DNA of 5,926 nt, from assembly GCA_003539495.1 (NCBI GenBank), contig DPPB01000006.1, forward strand, positions 49,486-55,411, written 5' to 3'. Both the position numbers and the translations under genes were made by a program. The notes under the pieces were generated by a model, which saw only the letters and a list, made by a program, of their open reading frames with translations, had not been told where the DNA came from and searched no databases. Origin of the DNA: Oscillibacter sp. (GTDB taxonomy: Bacteria; Bacillota; Clostridia; Oscillospirales; Oscillospiraceae). The number at the start of each line of letters is the position of its first letter. The first letter of the stretch is position 1. Positions 1-5,507 of the stretch are shown here, in pieces.

Positions 1-380
1 TGCAGGATATATAGAGACATCACTACCGATAGTGTCAATCCGTATTCTACCATATCGCTGAAGCGTCGGTTTGTTTCCCACTGGTAATAGGCAAGGATCC
101 ATCCGGCCCAGTACTCTCTCCCCTTTGAGGATAGATAAGGCTGATGACGACGCTCACTCTGCATATTCACGGCAGCAAGCACAGCGTCTGCCAGTTCAAC
201 CCCCGACATTCCTGCAACATACTTCGGATTTCCATTCTCGAATTTTGAGGCAATTCCGGAGGAAATGAACCAGCCAAAGAAGTCATCCGGTGCATAGCCG
301 AGTGTACACACGGCGTACTCGACCATATCTCCGAGATTGGCCATCGCATCATCCAAGTATAATTCGTTGTAGGCGTTCAT
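1..380 (-). CDS. DUF3990-partner protein, probable antitoxin/regulator (3' end outside window)
   Basis: An open minus-strand frame starts at an ATG at 380-378 and stays open for 126 codons to the window edge, so the C-terminus is missing. A GGGGG purine run lies just upstream of the ATG. The start lies inside the DUF3990 gene, overlapping its last 32 bases, which implies translational coupling. The protein begins MNAYNELYLDDAMANLGD, carries GNPKYVAGMSG at residues 50-60 and YWAGWILAYYQW at 90-101, and is rich in aromatic and acidic residues. From memory, these motifs mark a family that usually sits directly after DUF3990 genes in Clostridia and whose full-length members end in an XRE-type helix-turn-helix. 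That domain would lie beyond position 1 and cannot be seen here. A DNA-binding partner would fit the two operator-like dyads at the operon promoter. The coding frame and partnership are fairly certain; the antitoxin or repressor role is inference. Confidence 0.8.
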   Translation of the reverse strand, partial: MNAYNELYLDDAMANLGDMVEYAVCTLGYAPDDFFGWFISSGIASKFENGNPKYVAGMSGVELADAVLAAVNMQSERRHQPYLSSKGREYWAGWILAYYQWETNRRFSDMVEYGLTLSVVMSLYIL

Positions 381-1047
381 CTTCATTCCCCCATTCTTCC
401 CGAATGATGTCCAGCACATATTTTTCAGACAAAACCGTTTCACGATCCTTCTCTTTTGCAAAATCCTCGCGCGCTTTACTGTCTCGTGCCAGCTTCTCCG
501 GATAATACATATCACACGGTGCAGGAATGGCTTCCTCAAATGTAAATCGAGCAAACGCTTTTCCCGATATCGCAACGATCTGTTCGCCCAGTTTCCCAAG
601 TAACATCGCTTTTTCAAGCTGTTGGAGAGAAATCGTATTATTCAGAAACGCACTTGCGAATGAGAAATAAGAATCGTCCGCCCGATATCCTTTGATGACA
701 TCATACTGCTTATACTCTACCGCAAAATGCTCGTCAATATACTGCTTGGCTTGCCTTGCGACTGCCCCGCCAATACGGAACTTCCGATTATTCAGCAGTA
801 CATAAAGCCAATTGAGAATATGATAATTACCTCCTGTAAGCGAGAGGATAGACAGGCCGTTTAAATCAAAGGCATATCGATTTGCAAAGCCATCCGCTTC
901 AGCGGAACAAGCCCACTCCTTTGCAAGCTCCACACTCTCAGTACAGTAGAACCCCAGTCCGTAATCGTTGTTTGGGTTTCCTTTGCCAATAACAGGCTGT
1001 TGGATAATTTGACTGGAACCATGATAAACGCAGATTATTTTATTCAT
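349..1047 (-). CDS. DUF3990 domain protein, ADP-ribosyltransferase-like, putative toxin
   Basis: This 232-residue protein is complete, with an ATG at 1047-1045 preceded by AAAGAGG at 7 bases spacing. It has the marks of DUF3990: an N-terminal strand leading to YHGS (residues 8-11), DYGLGFYCT (28-36) followed by AKEWA (42-46), GYRADDSYF (120-128), and LGKLGEQ (150-156) with a candidate catalytic glutamate at E155. The family is thought to adopt the ADP-ribosyltransferase fold; H9, Y34 and E155 are my guess at the H-Y-E triad positions. The protein has no signal peptide or membrane segment and should be cytosolic. The C-terminal 40 residues are highly charged and probably helical. The gene is first in a two-gene operon with a 32-base overlap and a consensus promoter carrying two operator-like dyads. 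Toxin activity is inferred from fold and context; the target is unknown. It could instead be a signalling or phage-defence enzyme. Confidence 0.8.
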   Translation of the reverse strand: MNKIICVYHGSSQIIQQPVIGKGNPNNDYGLGFYCTESVELAKEWACSAEADGFANRYAFDLNGLSILSLTGGNYHILNWLYVLLNNRKFRIGGAVARQAKQYIDEHFAVEYKQYDVIKGYRADDSYFSFASAFLNNTISLQQLEKAMLLGKLGEQIVAISGKAFARFTFEEAIPAPCDMYYPEKLARDSKAREDFAKEKDRETVLSEKYVLDIIREEWGNEDERLQRIILG

Positions 1048-1069
1048 AGCTGTGCCTCTTTCACGAGCC

Positions 1070-1089
1070 TATCGCTCCACTGATAGTTT
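1070..1089. promoter_or_regulatory. Operator-like dyad, copy 2 (downstream of transcription start)
   Basis: This is a second copy of TATCGCT-N5-GATAGTTT, with 15 of 15 outer positions identical to copy 1 and a different 5-base centre. The dyad CTATC/GATAG spans 1069-1086. It lies just after the predicted transcription start of the DUF3990 operon and before the ribosome binding site. Two matching dyads 36 bases apart suggest binding of two repressor dimers on almost the same DNA face. The regulator is unknown, but the XRE-type partner gene is the natural candidate. Confidence 0.6.
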
Positions 1090-1101
1090 TAACCCGAATT
1101 G

Positions 1102-1130
1102 ATTATATCGCTATGGCGATAGTTTGTCAA
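1102..1130 (-). promoter_or_regulatory. Consensus sigma-A-type promoter of the DUF3990 operon
   Basis: Read on the minus strand, TTGACA (1130-1125) and TATAAT (1107-1102) are separated by exactly 17 bases, a perfect housekeeping promoter. Transcription should start near 1095, giving a leader of roughly 48 bases before the ATG at 1047. A promoter this strong in front of a putative toxin implies tight repression, and an operator-like dyad fills the spacer and overlaps the -10 box. Confidence 0.85.
1106..1125. promoter_or_regulatory. Operator-like dyad, copy 1 (inside promoter spacer)
   Basis: The sequence follows TATCGCT-N5-GATAGTTT and contains the perfect hairpin-type dyad TATCGC/GCGATA with a 4-base centre. 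It covers the whole promoter spacer, touches the -35 box at 1125 and overlaps the -10 box at 1106-1107. A protein bound here would block RNA polymerase. The second copy lies 36 bases away, start to start. A short ACAAG/CTTGT dyad (1130-1143) adjoins the -35 box on its upstream side. Confidence 0.65.
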
Positions 1131-1309
1131 CAAGAAAACTTGTGGTGTTTCTCTGTCTGCAACGATATCTGTTGTTGCGACGTAACCGCCACAGCAAATG
1201 ACGCATAGACACACATGAGACAATTAGTAAGGTCTCTCATACCAAGTATATTTTTCGTTTCCTGACCGATACTTTAACTATAAAAACGAAAGATAAGGAT
1301 GGTCAGCAT
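1131..1309. other. Intergenic region upstream of hcp
   Basis: This is the hcp side of the divergent spacer between the DUF3990 operon and hcp, which runs 262 bases in all. I see no gene in it. It holds weak dyads: GCAAC/GTTGC at 1159-1178, and ATGAGA/TCTCAT at 1215-1240, which also contains GAGAC/GTCTC. A possible -10 box TATATT lies at 1247-1252, but its -35 counterpart (TTAGTA at 1224-1229) is poor, so the hcp promoter may need an activator. No clear FNR/HcpR-type TTGAT-N4-ATCAA site was found. The hcp ribosome binding site AAGGATGG lies at 1295-1302. Confidence 0.4.
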
Positions 1310-2980
1310 ATGAATAATATGGATTTAGGATACGAAATGTTTTGCTATCAATGTGAGCAAACAGCGAACGGAAAGGGCTGCACAAAGCTTGGGGTTTGCG
1401 GAAAGACACCGGAAATCGCCAATCTGCAGGATTTGCTGATCTTTCAAATCAAAGGGATCAGCTGTTACGGAAAGGTTCTGCAAGATGAGGGACAGCATAT
1501 CGATAAAAATATCATACGTTTTATCGAAAACGTTCTTTTCACAACGCTGACGAATGTTAATTTTGATGCGAAAGTACACGTGGAATTATTGAACGAATCA
1601 CAACGGATAAAAGATCATTTAAGAAATATTACGGGAGAGATTCACAATCAGACACCTTACGCCACTTATGATCTTCCCGAAACAAAAACACAAATGCTAA
1701 AGGATGCTCAACTCGCGGGAATTATGTATGATAAATCCCTTGACCCGGATATCCGCTCATTGAGGCAAACCATTTTATACGGGCTGAAAGGTATCAGCGC
1801 CTATGGGCATCAGGCAAGAGAACTGGGCTATTACAGTGATGAGGTAGATGAATTTTATATTCAGGCATTGGAAGCTCTCACAGACGATAACCTTACAGTG
1901 GAAGAACTGATCCGAATGACCATGCGCACCGGAGAAGCGGCAATTGAGGTTATGAAAAAATTGGACGAAGCCAATACTGCAGTTTACGGAAATCCGGCAC
2001 CCCATAGGGTCAATATCCATATGAGGAAAGGACCCTTTATCGTTGTTTCGGGACATGATTTGAAGGATTTGGAAATGCTGCTGGAACAAACAAAGGGAAC
2101 GGGGGTCAATGTGTATACACACGGTGAAATGCTGCCGTGCCACGGATATGAGGGATTAAAAAAATACCCCCACCTTGTCGGAAATTTCGGTGGTGCGTGG
2201 CAAGATCAACAAAAACAATTTGATGATCTTCCGGGATGTATTCTGATGACGACGAATTGCCTTATGCGGCCGAGAGAGAGCTATAAAGGCCGAATCTACA
2301 GCACGAATGTAGTGGGCTGGGAAGGGGTAAAACACATTGGGAAAAGAGAAAACGGTGAAAAGGATTTCAGTGAAATCATTCAGCAGGCAATAGAATTAGG
2401 CGGCTATCCGGAGGATCAGGAGCCCCACGAGATACTTGTCGGATTCGGGCATCATTCGGTATTAAGCGATTCTGACAAAATCGTAGCGGCAGTAAAAGCA
2501 GGAAAAATCAGACATTTCTTTCTTATTGGCGGCTGTGACGGAGCAAGACCCGGTCGAAACTATTATACAGAGTTTGCTAAGATGGTCCCGAAAGACTGCG
2601 TGATATTAACGCTCGCATGCGGAAAATACAGATTTAACAAACTGGATTTCGGTGAAGTAGCGGGTCTGCCGAGACTTTTGGATGTCGGGCAATGCAATGA
2701 TGTATATTCTGCCATACGGATCGCAACAGGTTTAGCAGATGCTTTTGGTACCGATGTAAACGGATTGCCTTTGTCGTTGATCGTATCATGGTACGAACAA
2801 AAGGCTGTTGCTGATTTGCTGGCATTATTGAGTCTGGGAATTAAAGGCATATATTTAGGCCCTACCCTGCCGGCATTTTTGAGCCCGAATGTGCTTCAGT
2901 ATTTAGTGGACACATTCGACTTGCGGCTTATTACCAATGCTGAGGATGACATTAAGACCTGCCTGAAACAGAATATTTGA
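1310..2980 (+). CDS. hcp: Hybrid cluster protein (hydroxylamine / NO reductase), class I
   Basis: This complete 556-residue protein matches the normal length of class I Hcp, with the central helical domain retained. The N-terminal cysteines C12, C15, C24 and C30 (CX2CX8CX5C) match the compact anaerobe-type motif for the proximal Fe-S cluster, not the CX2CX11CX6C of enterobacterial class II. The hybrid-cluster ligands are all present: H249 (SGHD), E273 (HGEMLP), C317 (TTNC), the persulfide cysteine C409 (GGCDGA), C437 (LACGKY), C462 (GQCND), E496 and K498 (WYEQK). The enzyme is cytosolic; the family reduces hydroxylamine in vitro and acts as an NO reductase and protein S-nitrosylase under nitrosative stress. 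The ATG at 1310 is chosen because AAGGATGG sits 7 bases upstream; the next ATG (1319) would be too far from it. Residues 1-8 extend beyond the usual start at the MFCYQC motif. No hcr reductase gene is adjacent, which is common in anaerobes. The gene appears monocistronic, with a terminator downstream. Confidence 0.97.
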   Translation: MNNMDLGYEMFCYQCEQTANGKGCTKLGVCGKTPEIANLQDLLIFQIKGISCYGKVLQDEGQHIDKNIIRFIENVLFTTLTNVNFDAKVHVELLNESQRIKDHLRNITGEIHNQTPYATYDLPETKTQMLKDAQLAGIMYDKSLDPDIRSLRQTILYGLKGISAYGHQARELGYYSDEVDEFYIQALEALTDDNLTVEELIRMTMRTGEAAIEVMKKLDEANTAVYGNPAPHRVNIHMRKGPFIVVSGHDLKDLEMLLEQTKGTGVNVYTHGEMLPCHGYEGLKKYPHLVGNFGGAWQDQQKQFDDLPGCILMTTNCLMRPRESYKGRIYSTNVVGWEGVKHIGKRENGEKDFSEIIQQAIELGGYPEDQEPHEILVGFGHHSVLSDSDKIVAAVKAGKIRHFFLIGGCDGARPGRNYYTEFAKMVPKDCVILTLACGKYRFNKLDFGEVAGLPRLLDVGQCNDVYSAIRIATGLADAFGTDVNGLPLSLIVSWYEQKAVADLLALLSLGIKGIYLGPTLPAFLSPNVLQYLVDTFDLRLITNAEDDIKTCLKQNI

Positions 2981-3040
2981 GAAATCAGGAACCGTCAATG
3001 CACTTTGATAGTAACCGTAGAACCTGACAGCGCACAGTAT

Positions 3041-3077
3041 AAGAGAGCTGGCACGAGCCAGCTCTCTTTAATCTTTT
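3041..3077 (+). terminator. Rho-independent terminator of hcp
   Basis: A perfect 12-base stem (3041-3052 with 3057-3068) closes an ACGA loop and is followed by a T-rich tail (TTAATCTTTT, ending 3077). It lies 60 bases after the hcp stop codon. The opposite strand has no comparable T tract, so it should act mainly on hcp transcripts. Confidence 0.92.
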
Positions 3078-3225
3078 GACATCCCGCATTTATCCAGTGC
3101 GTGGACGGCGTGAGGTGTTCCTCCCATGTTGTGTCCATCTCGCTCAACTTGGGTGCGCTTTGCAACCCCCACAAAAGATATCGGTATTATCAGCTTTATA
3201 CCGGCGCATTTGAGCTGGAATGATC
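3078..3225. other. Spacer between hcp terminator and element, possible coding relic
   Basis: No convincing gene is present. A minus-strand frame opens across it from a TTG inside the inverted repeat and gives about 62 residues, including a stretch reading ISFVGVAKRTQVE. A plus-strand frame gives 38 residues ending in LEES. Neither has a ribosome binding site or a recognisable domain. The base composition lies between that of hcp and the G+C-rich block to the right. It may be the eroded end of an element gene or a conserved non-coding end segment; I cannot tell which. Confidence 0.3.
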
Positions 3226-3266
3226 TTGAGGAGTCTTGAAAACGTACAATTTTCAAGACTCCTCAA
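3226..3266. repeat. Perfect 17-base inverted repeat at the element's left edge
   Basis: The arms 3226-3242 (TTGAGGAGTCTTGAAAA) and 3250-3266 are exact reverse complements around a 7-base loop, CGTACAA. The right arm contains the final codons and TGA stop of the sigma-like gene (…E E S stop). For a minus-strand transcript there is no T tract after the stem, so it is not a canonical terminator. For a plus-strand transcript AAATTTTT follows, which could give weak termination. Its position at the composition change makes it a candidate element boundary or a non-canonical 3' hairpin stabilising the sigma mRNA. Confidence 0.85.
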
Positions 3267-4230
3267 AAATTTTTGCAGCAATATTCTCCAATGCGTCACT
3301 GAAAATCTCATGAACACGGATCAGCGAAACGACCTCGCAGATAAACCGCGCCATCAGCTCTTTTTCGCCCCACCATGTTCTCTGCGGCGTTGCGCCATGC
3401 CCCGCGGCCTGTTCCGCCTCCGCTTTGGCGGCGCGGATGGCCTTTTGAGCGGAGAGCCACCGGCCATAGGCCCCACCGTACAAGTCCTTTTTCAACTTCC
3501 GCAGCGCGGCCTTGTATGCCTTCTCCGCTCCGCTGGGGCCGTTGTAGTTGAGATGGATCGCCAGCTCCTGAAAGGTCATGCCAACCTCGTCCGGCTGACC
3601 GATGCCAAGGTAGCTTCGCACCAGATTCAGCTCTCTGGGCGTCAGCACCTCCTCCATCCGCTGCATCAGCAGCGTCCGGCGCATCAGGCGATCATAGGTC
3701 GCGGCGGGATCACCACCGCAGCTGACGAAGAACACAGCATCCCCCAACTGCCGCGTGCAGCACAGCGTCTGGTATTCCTTCAACAGTGCCTCGGCCGACT
3801 TGGAGGATACCTTCAGCTTTTCGCATACCGCCTTGGTCAATTCTGCCTCAGAGGTATCCTGCGCCTCGGCGCAGAAGTACGCCACGGTGCGGAGCTGGCT
3901 GCCGCGGCTGGTTGGGACGGACAGAGGAAAGGCGTATCGTGCGGCATATTCGGACAGTGCCGCTTCTATCGCGGGCGTCGCATAGGTCAGCAGTTTCGTT
4001 CCGTAAGCGGGATCAAAGTGCCCCGCCGCGTCCAGCAGCGCCAACGCCGCCTCCTGCTTCATATCCTCCGTCTCACACCACGGTGTGTACGCCCGTGCCA
4101 GTTCGGTGAGGTAGCCCTCGTTCTGTGAGACGAGCCGCTCCGCGGCGTTTTTGTCTCCGGCTTGTATCCGCAAAGCCAGCTCTTCATTGCAGGGGCTATC
4201 TCCTGCAACGGTGTACATATTTTTCGTCAC
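3253..4230 (-). CDS. Sigma-70-family-like RNA polymerase sigma factor, mobile-element type
   Basis: This complete 325-residue protein looks like a divergent sigma factor. Residues 15-98 match region 2: a helix with DMKQEAALALLDAAGHFDP (56-74) for core binding, then GTKLLTYATPAIEAALSEYA (77-96) in the position of the -10 recognition helix. Residues 105-160 would be a region 3 equivalent. Residues 190-250 match region 4: LTPRELNLVRSYLG (196-209), then MTFQELAIHLNYN (218-230), which ends in a KAALRKLKKDL helix. The tail from about 255 to 325 is alanine- and charge-rich and not part of the usual fold. The GTG start at 4230 is the first start after an in-frame stop and follows AGGGGG at 7 bases. 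It is second in an operon, 16 bases after the DUF6076 gene. Its stop codon lies in an inverted repeat. It probably directs transcription of element genes; the recognised promoters are unknown. Confidence 0.75.
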   Translation of the reverse strand: MTKNMYTVAGDSPCNEELALRIQAGDKNAAERLVSQNEGYLTELARAYTPWCETEDMKQEAALALLDAAGHFDPAYGTKLLTYATPAIEAALSEYAARYAFPLSVPTSRGSQLRTVAYFCAEAQDTSEAELTKAVCEKLKVSSKSAEALLKEYQTLCCTRQLGDAVFFVSCGGDPAATYDRLMRRTLLMQRMEEVLTPRELNLVRSYLGIGQPDEVGMTFQELAIHLNYNGPSGAEKAYKAALRKLKKDLYGGAYGRWLSAQKAIRAAKAEAEQAAGHGATPQRTWWGEKELMARFICEVVSLIRVHEIFSDALENIAAKIFEES

Positions 4231-4237
4231 AGGAACG

Positions 4238-4243
4238 CCCCCT
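4238..4243 (-). promoter_or_regulatory. Ribosome binding site deciding the GTG start of the sigma-like gene
   Basis: AGGGGG on the minus strand (4243-4238) stands 7 bases before GTG at 4230. An in-frame TGA lies upstream with no other start between, and the first ATG (codon 5) would be too far from the box. The box lies in the 16-base gap after the DUF6076 stop codon, so translation may be coupled. Confidence 0.7.
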
Positions 4244-4246
4244 TCC

Positions 4247-5362
4247 TCACTTCAGCCGCTTTTCTTCCTCCGCGTAAATGTGTTCCAATTCCATGTCCCG
4301 CGCATATCCGTCAGCGGCGTAGTCATTGTCCATCAGCGCCTTGTCCCGATAACTCTCCGCCAGATACAGCGCCTCCCGCCGCAGGTCATCGGAGATCTTC
4401 CCTCTCTGGTGATGCTTGCGGATCGTCCCGGTGCGGGTATTGAACAGGCGGTAGACCGGGTGCTGTTTGTTCTGCTCCTTCTGGTGCATCATCGCGCCGT
4501 ACTGTCGGCAGGTATAGCGGCTGTCCTGCGGGGCGACACCGTCGCAGTATTTGGGGATGTGGCCGTTGGTGGTCAGAAAGTATCTCCCGCAGCCTTGGCA
4601 CTGGCTGGGTGCGTGGCCGTGGTGCAATCCGTTCATCAGGTCGAATATATAAAAGTCAATGGCACGCTTGCAAATCACGCGCTGCGCGGTTTTCCATTTT
4701 TCTTCATCGTTCTCATCCTGAAAATATTTGAATCCTGTGACCACTCTTGGATAGGAGAAAAATTCTTCCACCTCGCCAAACGGCATCTGCTCCAACAGGA
4801 TCAGAAAGCTGTCATCCTCATCAAAGCACTCATGCGCCGCCTTTGCGAAGGCGTCTGCATTACGCTGCTTTGATCTGCGCAGATATTTCATCTCGAATGT
4901 GCGGATGAGCAGACAAAAATTATAGATCGCCACCAAGATTCTCAGGATCGGCTCGCAAAAGGAAAGCGCCAAGCACGGAAGATGCGCCTCCTCTTCCTCG
5001 TAGTCCCGATCGAGCCGCTCCTCGCTCAAAGCATGTTCAAGATTCTCATACGCGCGTTGCTCTTCGCAATAGCAAAACGGAGGACAAGTATACAACCATG
5101 AAACTGTGTTACGCAGCAGCGGTTTCAGTTGTGACGCAATATCATGGCGCTTGCTCTTTTCGGCTGTGCTCAAATCGTCCACAAGCGCCGTCAGCACAGT
5201 GATACGCTCCAGAAGAGGATCGTGGATCGCACCGGCAAAGTTCAAGATCTCTGCCGCAAAATGTTCCGCTGGAAATTCCTTTCCCTCGTAGTACACACGG
5301 TCATTCCAGCAGTCCATTGTCATGGTGTCAAATGTGTTATACTGATCCGTTCCGATCTTCAA
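4247..5362 (-). CDS. DUF6076 domain protein with C-terminal zinc-ribbon-like cysteines
   Basis: I recognise this 371-residue protein as DUF6076, a family of unknown function found in clostridial mobile elements. The N-terminal 230 residues are mainly helical and include an acidic run (YEEEE at 121-125). Next comes the family hallmark: C255-X2-C258 (CQGCGRYF), HIPKYCD with C273, and C285 in SRYTCRQYG, together a likely zinc site. The C-terminus (residues 300-371) is charged and helical, with KHHQRGK at 316-322, and could contact nucleic acid. There is no signal peptide; a hydrophobic stretch near 131-153 is short and probably a buried helix. The TTG start at 5362 is the only start codon after an in-frame TAA and follows AGGGGG at 7 bases; the first ATG (codon 14) lacks such a box. 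It is co-transcribed with the sigma-like gene, so a role as its regulator or partner is possible but unproven. Confidence 0.8.
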   Translation of the reverse strand: MKIGTDQYNTFDTMTMDCWNDRVYYEGKEFPAEHFAAEILNFAGAIHDPLLERITVLTALVDDLSTAEKSKRHDIASQLKPLLRNTVSWLYTCPPFCYCEEQRAYENLEHALSEERLDRDYEEEEAHLPCLALSFCEPILRILVAIYNFCLLIRTFEMKYLRRSKQRNADAFAKAAHECFDEDDSFLILLEQMPFGEVEEFFSYPRVVTGFKYFQDENDEEKWKTAQRVICKRAIDFYIFDLMNGLHHGHAPSQCQGCGRYFLTTNGHIPKYCDGVAPQDSRYTCRQYGAMMHQKEQNKQHPVYRLFNTRTGTIRKHHQRGKISDDLRREALYLAESYRDKALMDNDYAADGYARDMELEHIYAEEEKRLK

Positions 5363-5369
5363 AAGCCCG

Positions 5370-5375
5370 CCCCCT
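5370..5375 (-). promoter_or_regulatory. Ribosome binding site deciding the TTG start of the DUF6076 gene
   Basis: AGGGGG on the minus strand (5375-5370) is 7 bases before TTG at 5362. An out-of-frame ATG just upstream reads into a stop after seven codons, so it does not offer a better start. The same box and spacing serve the downstream sigma-like gene. Confidence 0.65.
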
Positions 5376-5413
5376 GTCCCATATCCGTTTTACAGCTGTC
5401 CTGCGATATTCTC

Positions 5414-5441
5414 ATTCTATCAAAAAATACAGAATAATCAA
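5414..5441 (-). promoter_or_regulatory. Likely promoter of the DUF6076-sigma operon
   Basis: On the minus strand TTGATT (5441-5436) and TAGAAT (5419-5414) are separated by 16 bases in an A+T-rich patch within otherwise G+C-rich DNA. The start of transcription would be near 5407, giving a leader of about 45 bases. It matches a housekeeping-type promoter, so the sigma-like factor would not need itself for expression. Confidence 0.55.
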
Positions 5442-5445
5442 GTGA

Positions 5446-5484
5446 AAGGGTTAGAGCCTCGACTGCAGCGAGGTCTCTGCCCTT
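5446..5484 (+). promoter_or_regulatory. Long imperfect hairpin in the leader of the RepA-like gene
   Basis: The stem is AAGGG / CCCTT, then AGAG / CTCT, then CCTCG / CGAGG, closing on the 7-base loop ACTGCAG (5462-5468). It has 14 pairs with a TT bulge on the left and single-base bulges (T5474, G5479) on the right. It ends 12 bases before the GGAGG ribosome binding site (5497-5501), and CCTTTTATCC lies between. It could be a leader control hairpin, an attenuator or a protein-binding site; the tail is too weak to call it a terminator. Confidence 0.5.
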
Positions 5485-5507
5485 ATCCTTTTATCCGGAG
5501 GTTTTTT

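Noticed and set aside
21..34. Near-palindrome CACTACCGATAGTG, part of which resembles the operator half-sites
   Set aside because: It lies within coding sequence and does not fit the TATCGCT-N5-GATAGTTT spacing, so chance is the better explanation.
167..352. Short minus-strand frame directly after the DUF3990 stop
   Set aside because: It is out of frame with the 1-380 gene, which reads as a coherent protein family. This frame has irregular composition and no ribosome binding site.
1250..1288. CGTTT/AAACG dyad and a TATAAA box close to the hcp start
   Set aside because: The arms are only 5 bases with a 23-base gap. The box would put the transcription start almost on the ribosome binding site and has no matching -35 element.
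1775..2143. Minus-strand open frames inside hcp
   Set aside because: They are shadows of hcp, in which every metal ligand is in place.
3068..3256. A 62-residue minus-strand frame after the sigma-like gene
   Set aside because: It would start at a TTG inside the inverted repeat, with no ribosome binding site, and end in the hcp terminator. I do not recognise the product, so it is described only as a possible relic.
3220..4128. A 302-residue plus-strand open frame opposite the sigma-like gene
   Set aside because: It is antisense to a gene with clear sigma regions 2 and 4. Its product is arginine/leucine-rich low-complexity sequence with no domain and no ribosome binding site.
4151..4873. A 240-residue plus-strand open frame opposite the DUF6076 gene
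   Set aside because: It is a mirror of the DUF6076 coding frame in G+C-rich DNA; it has no ribosome binding site and no recognisable domain.
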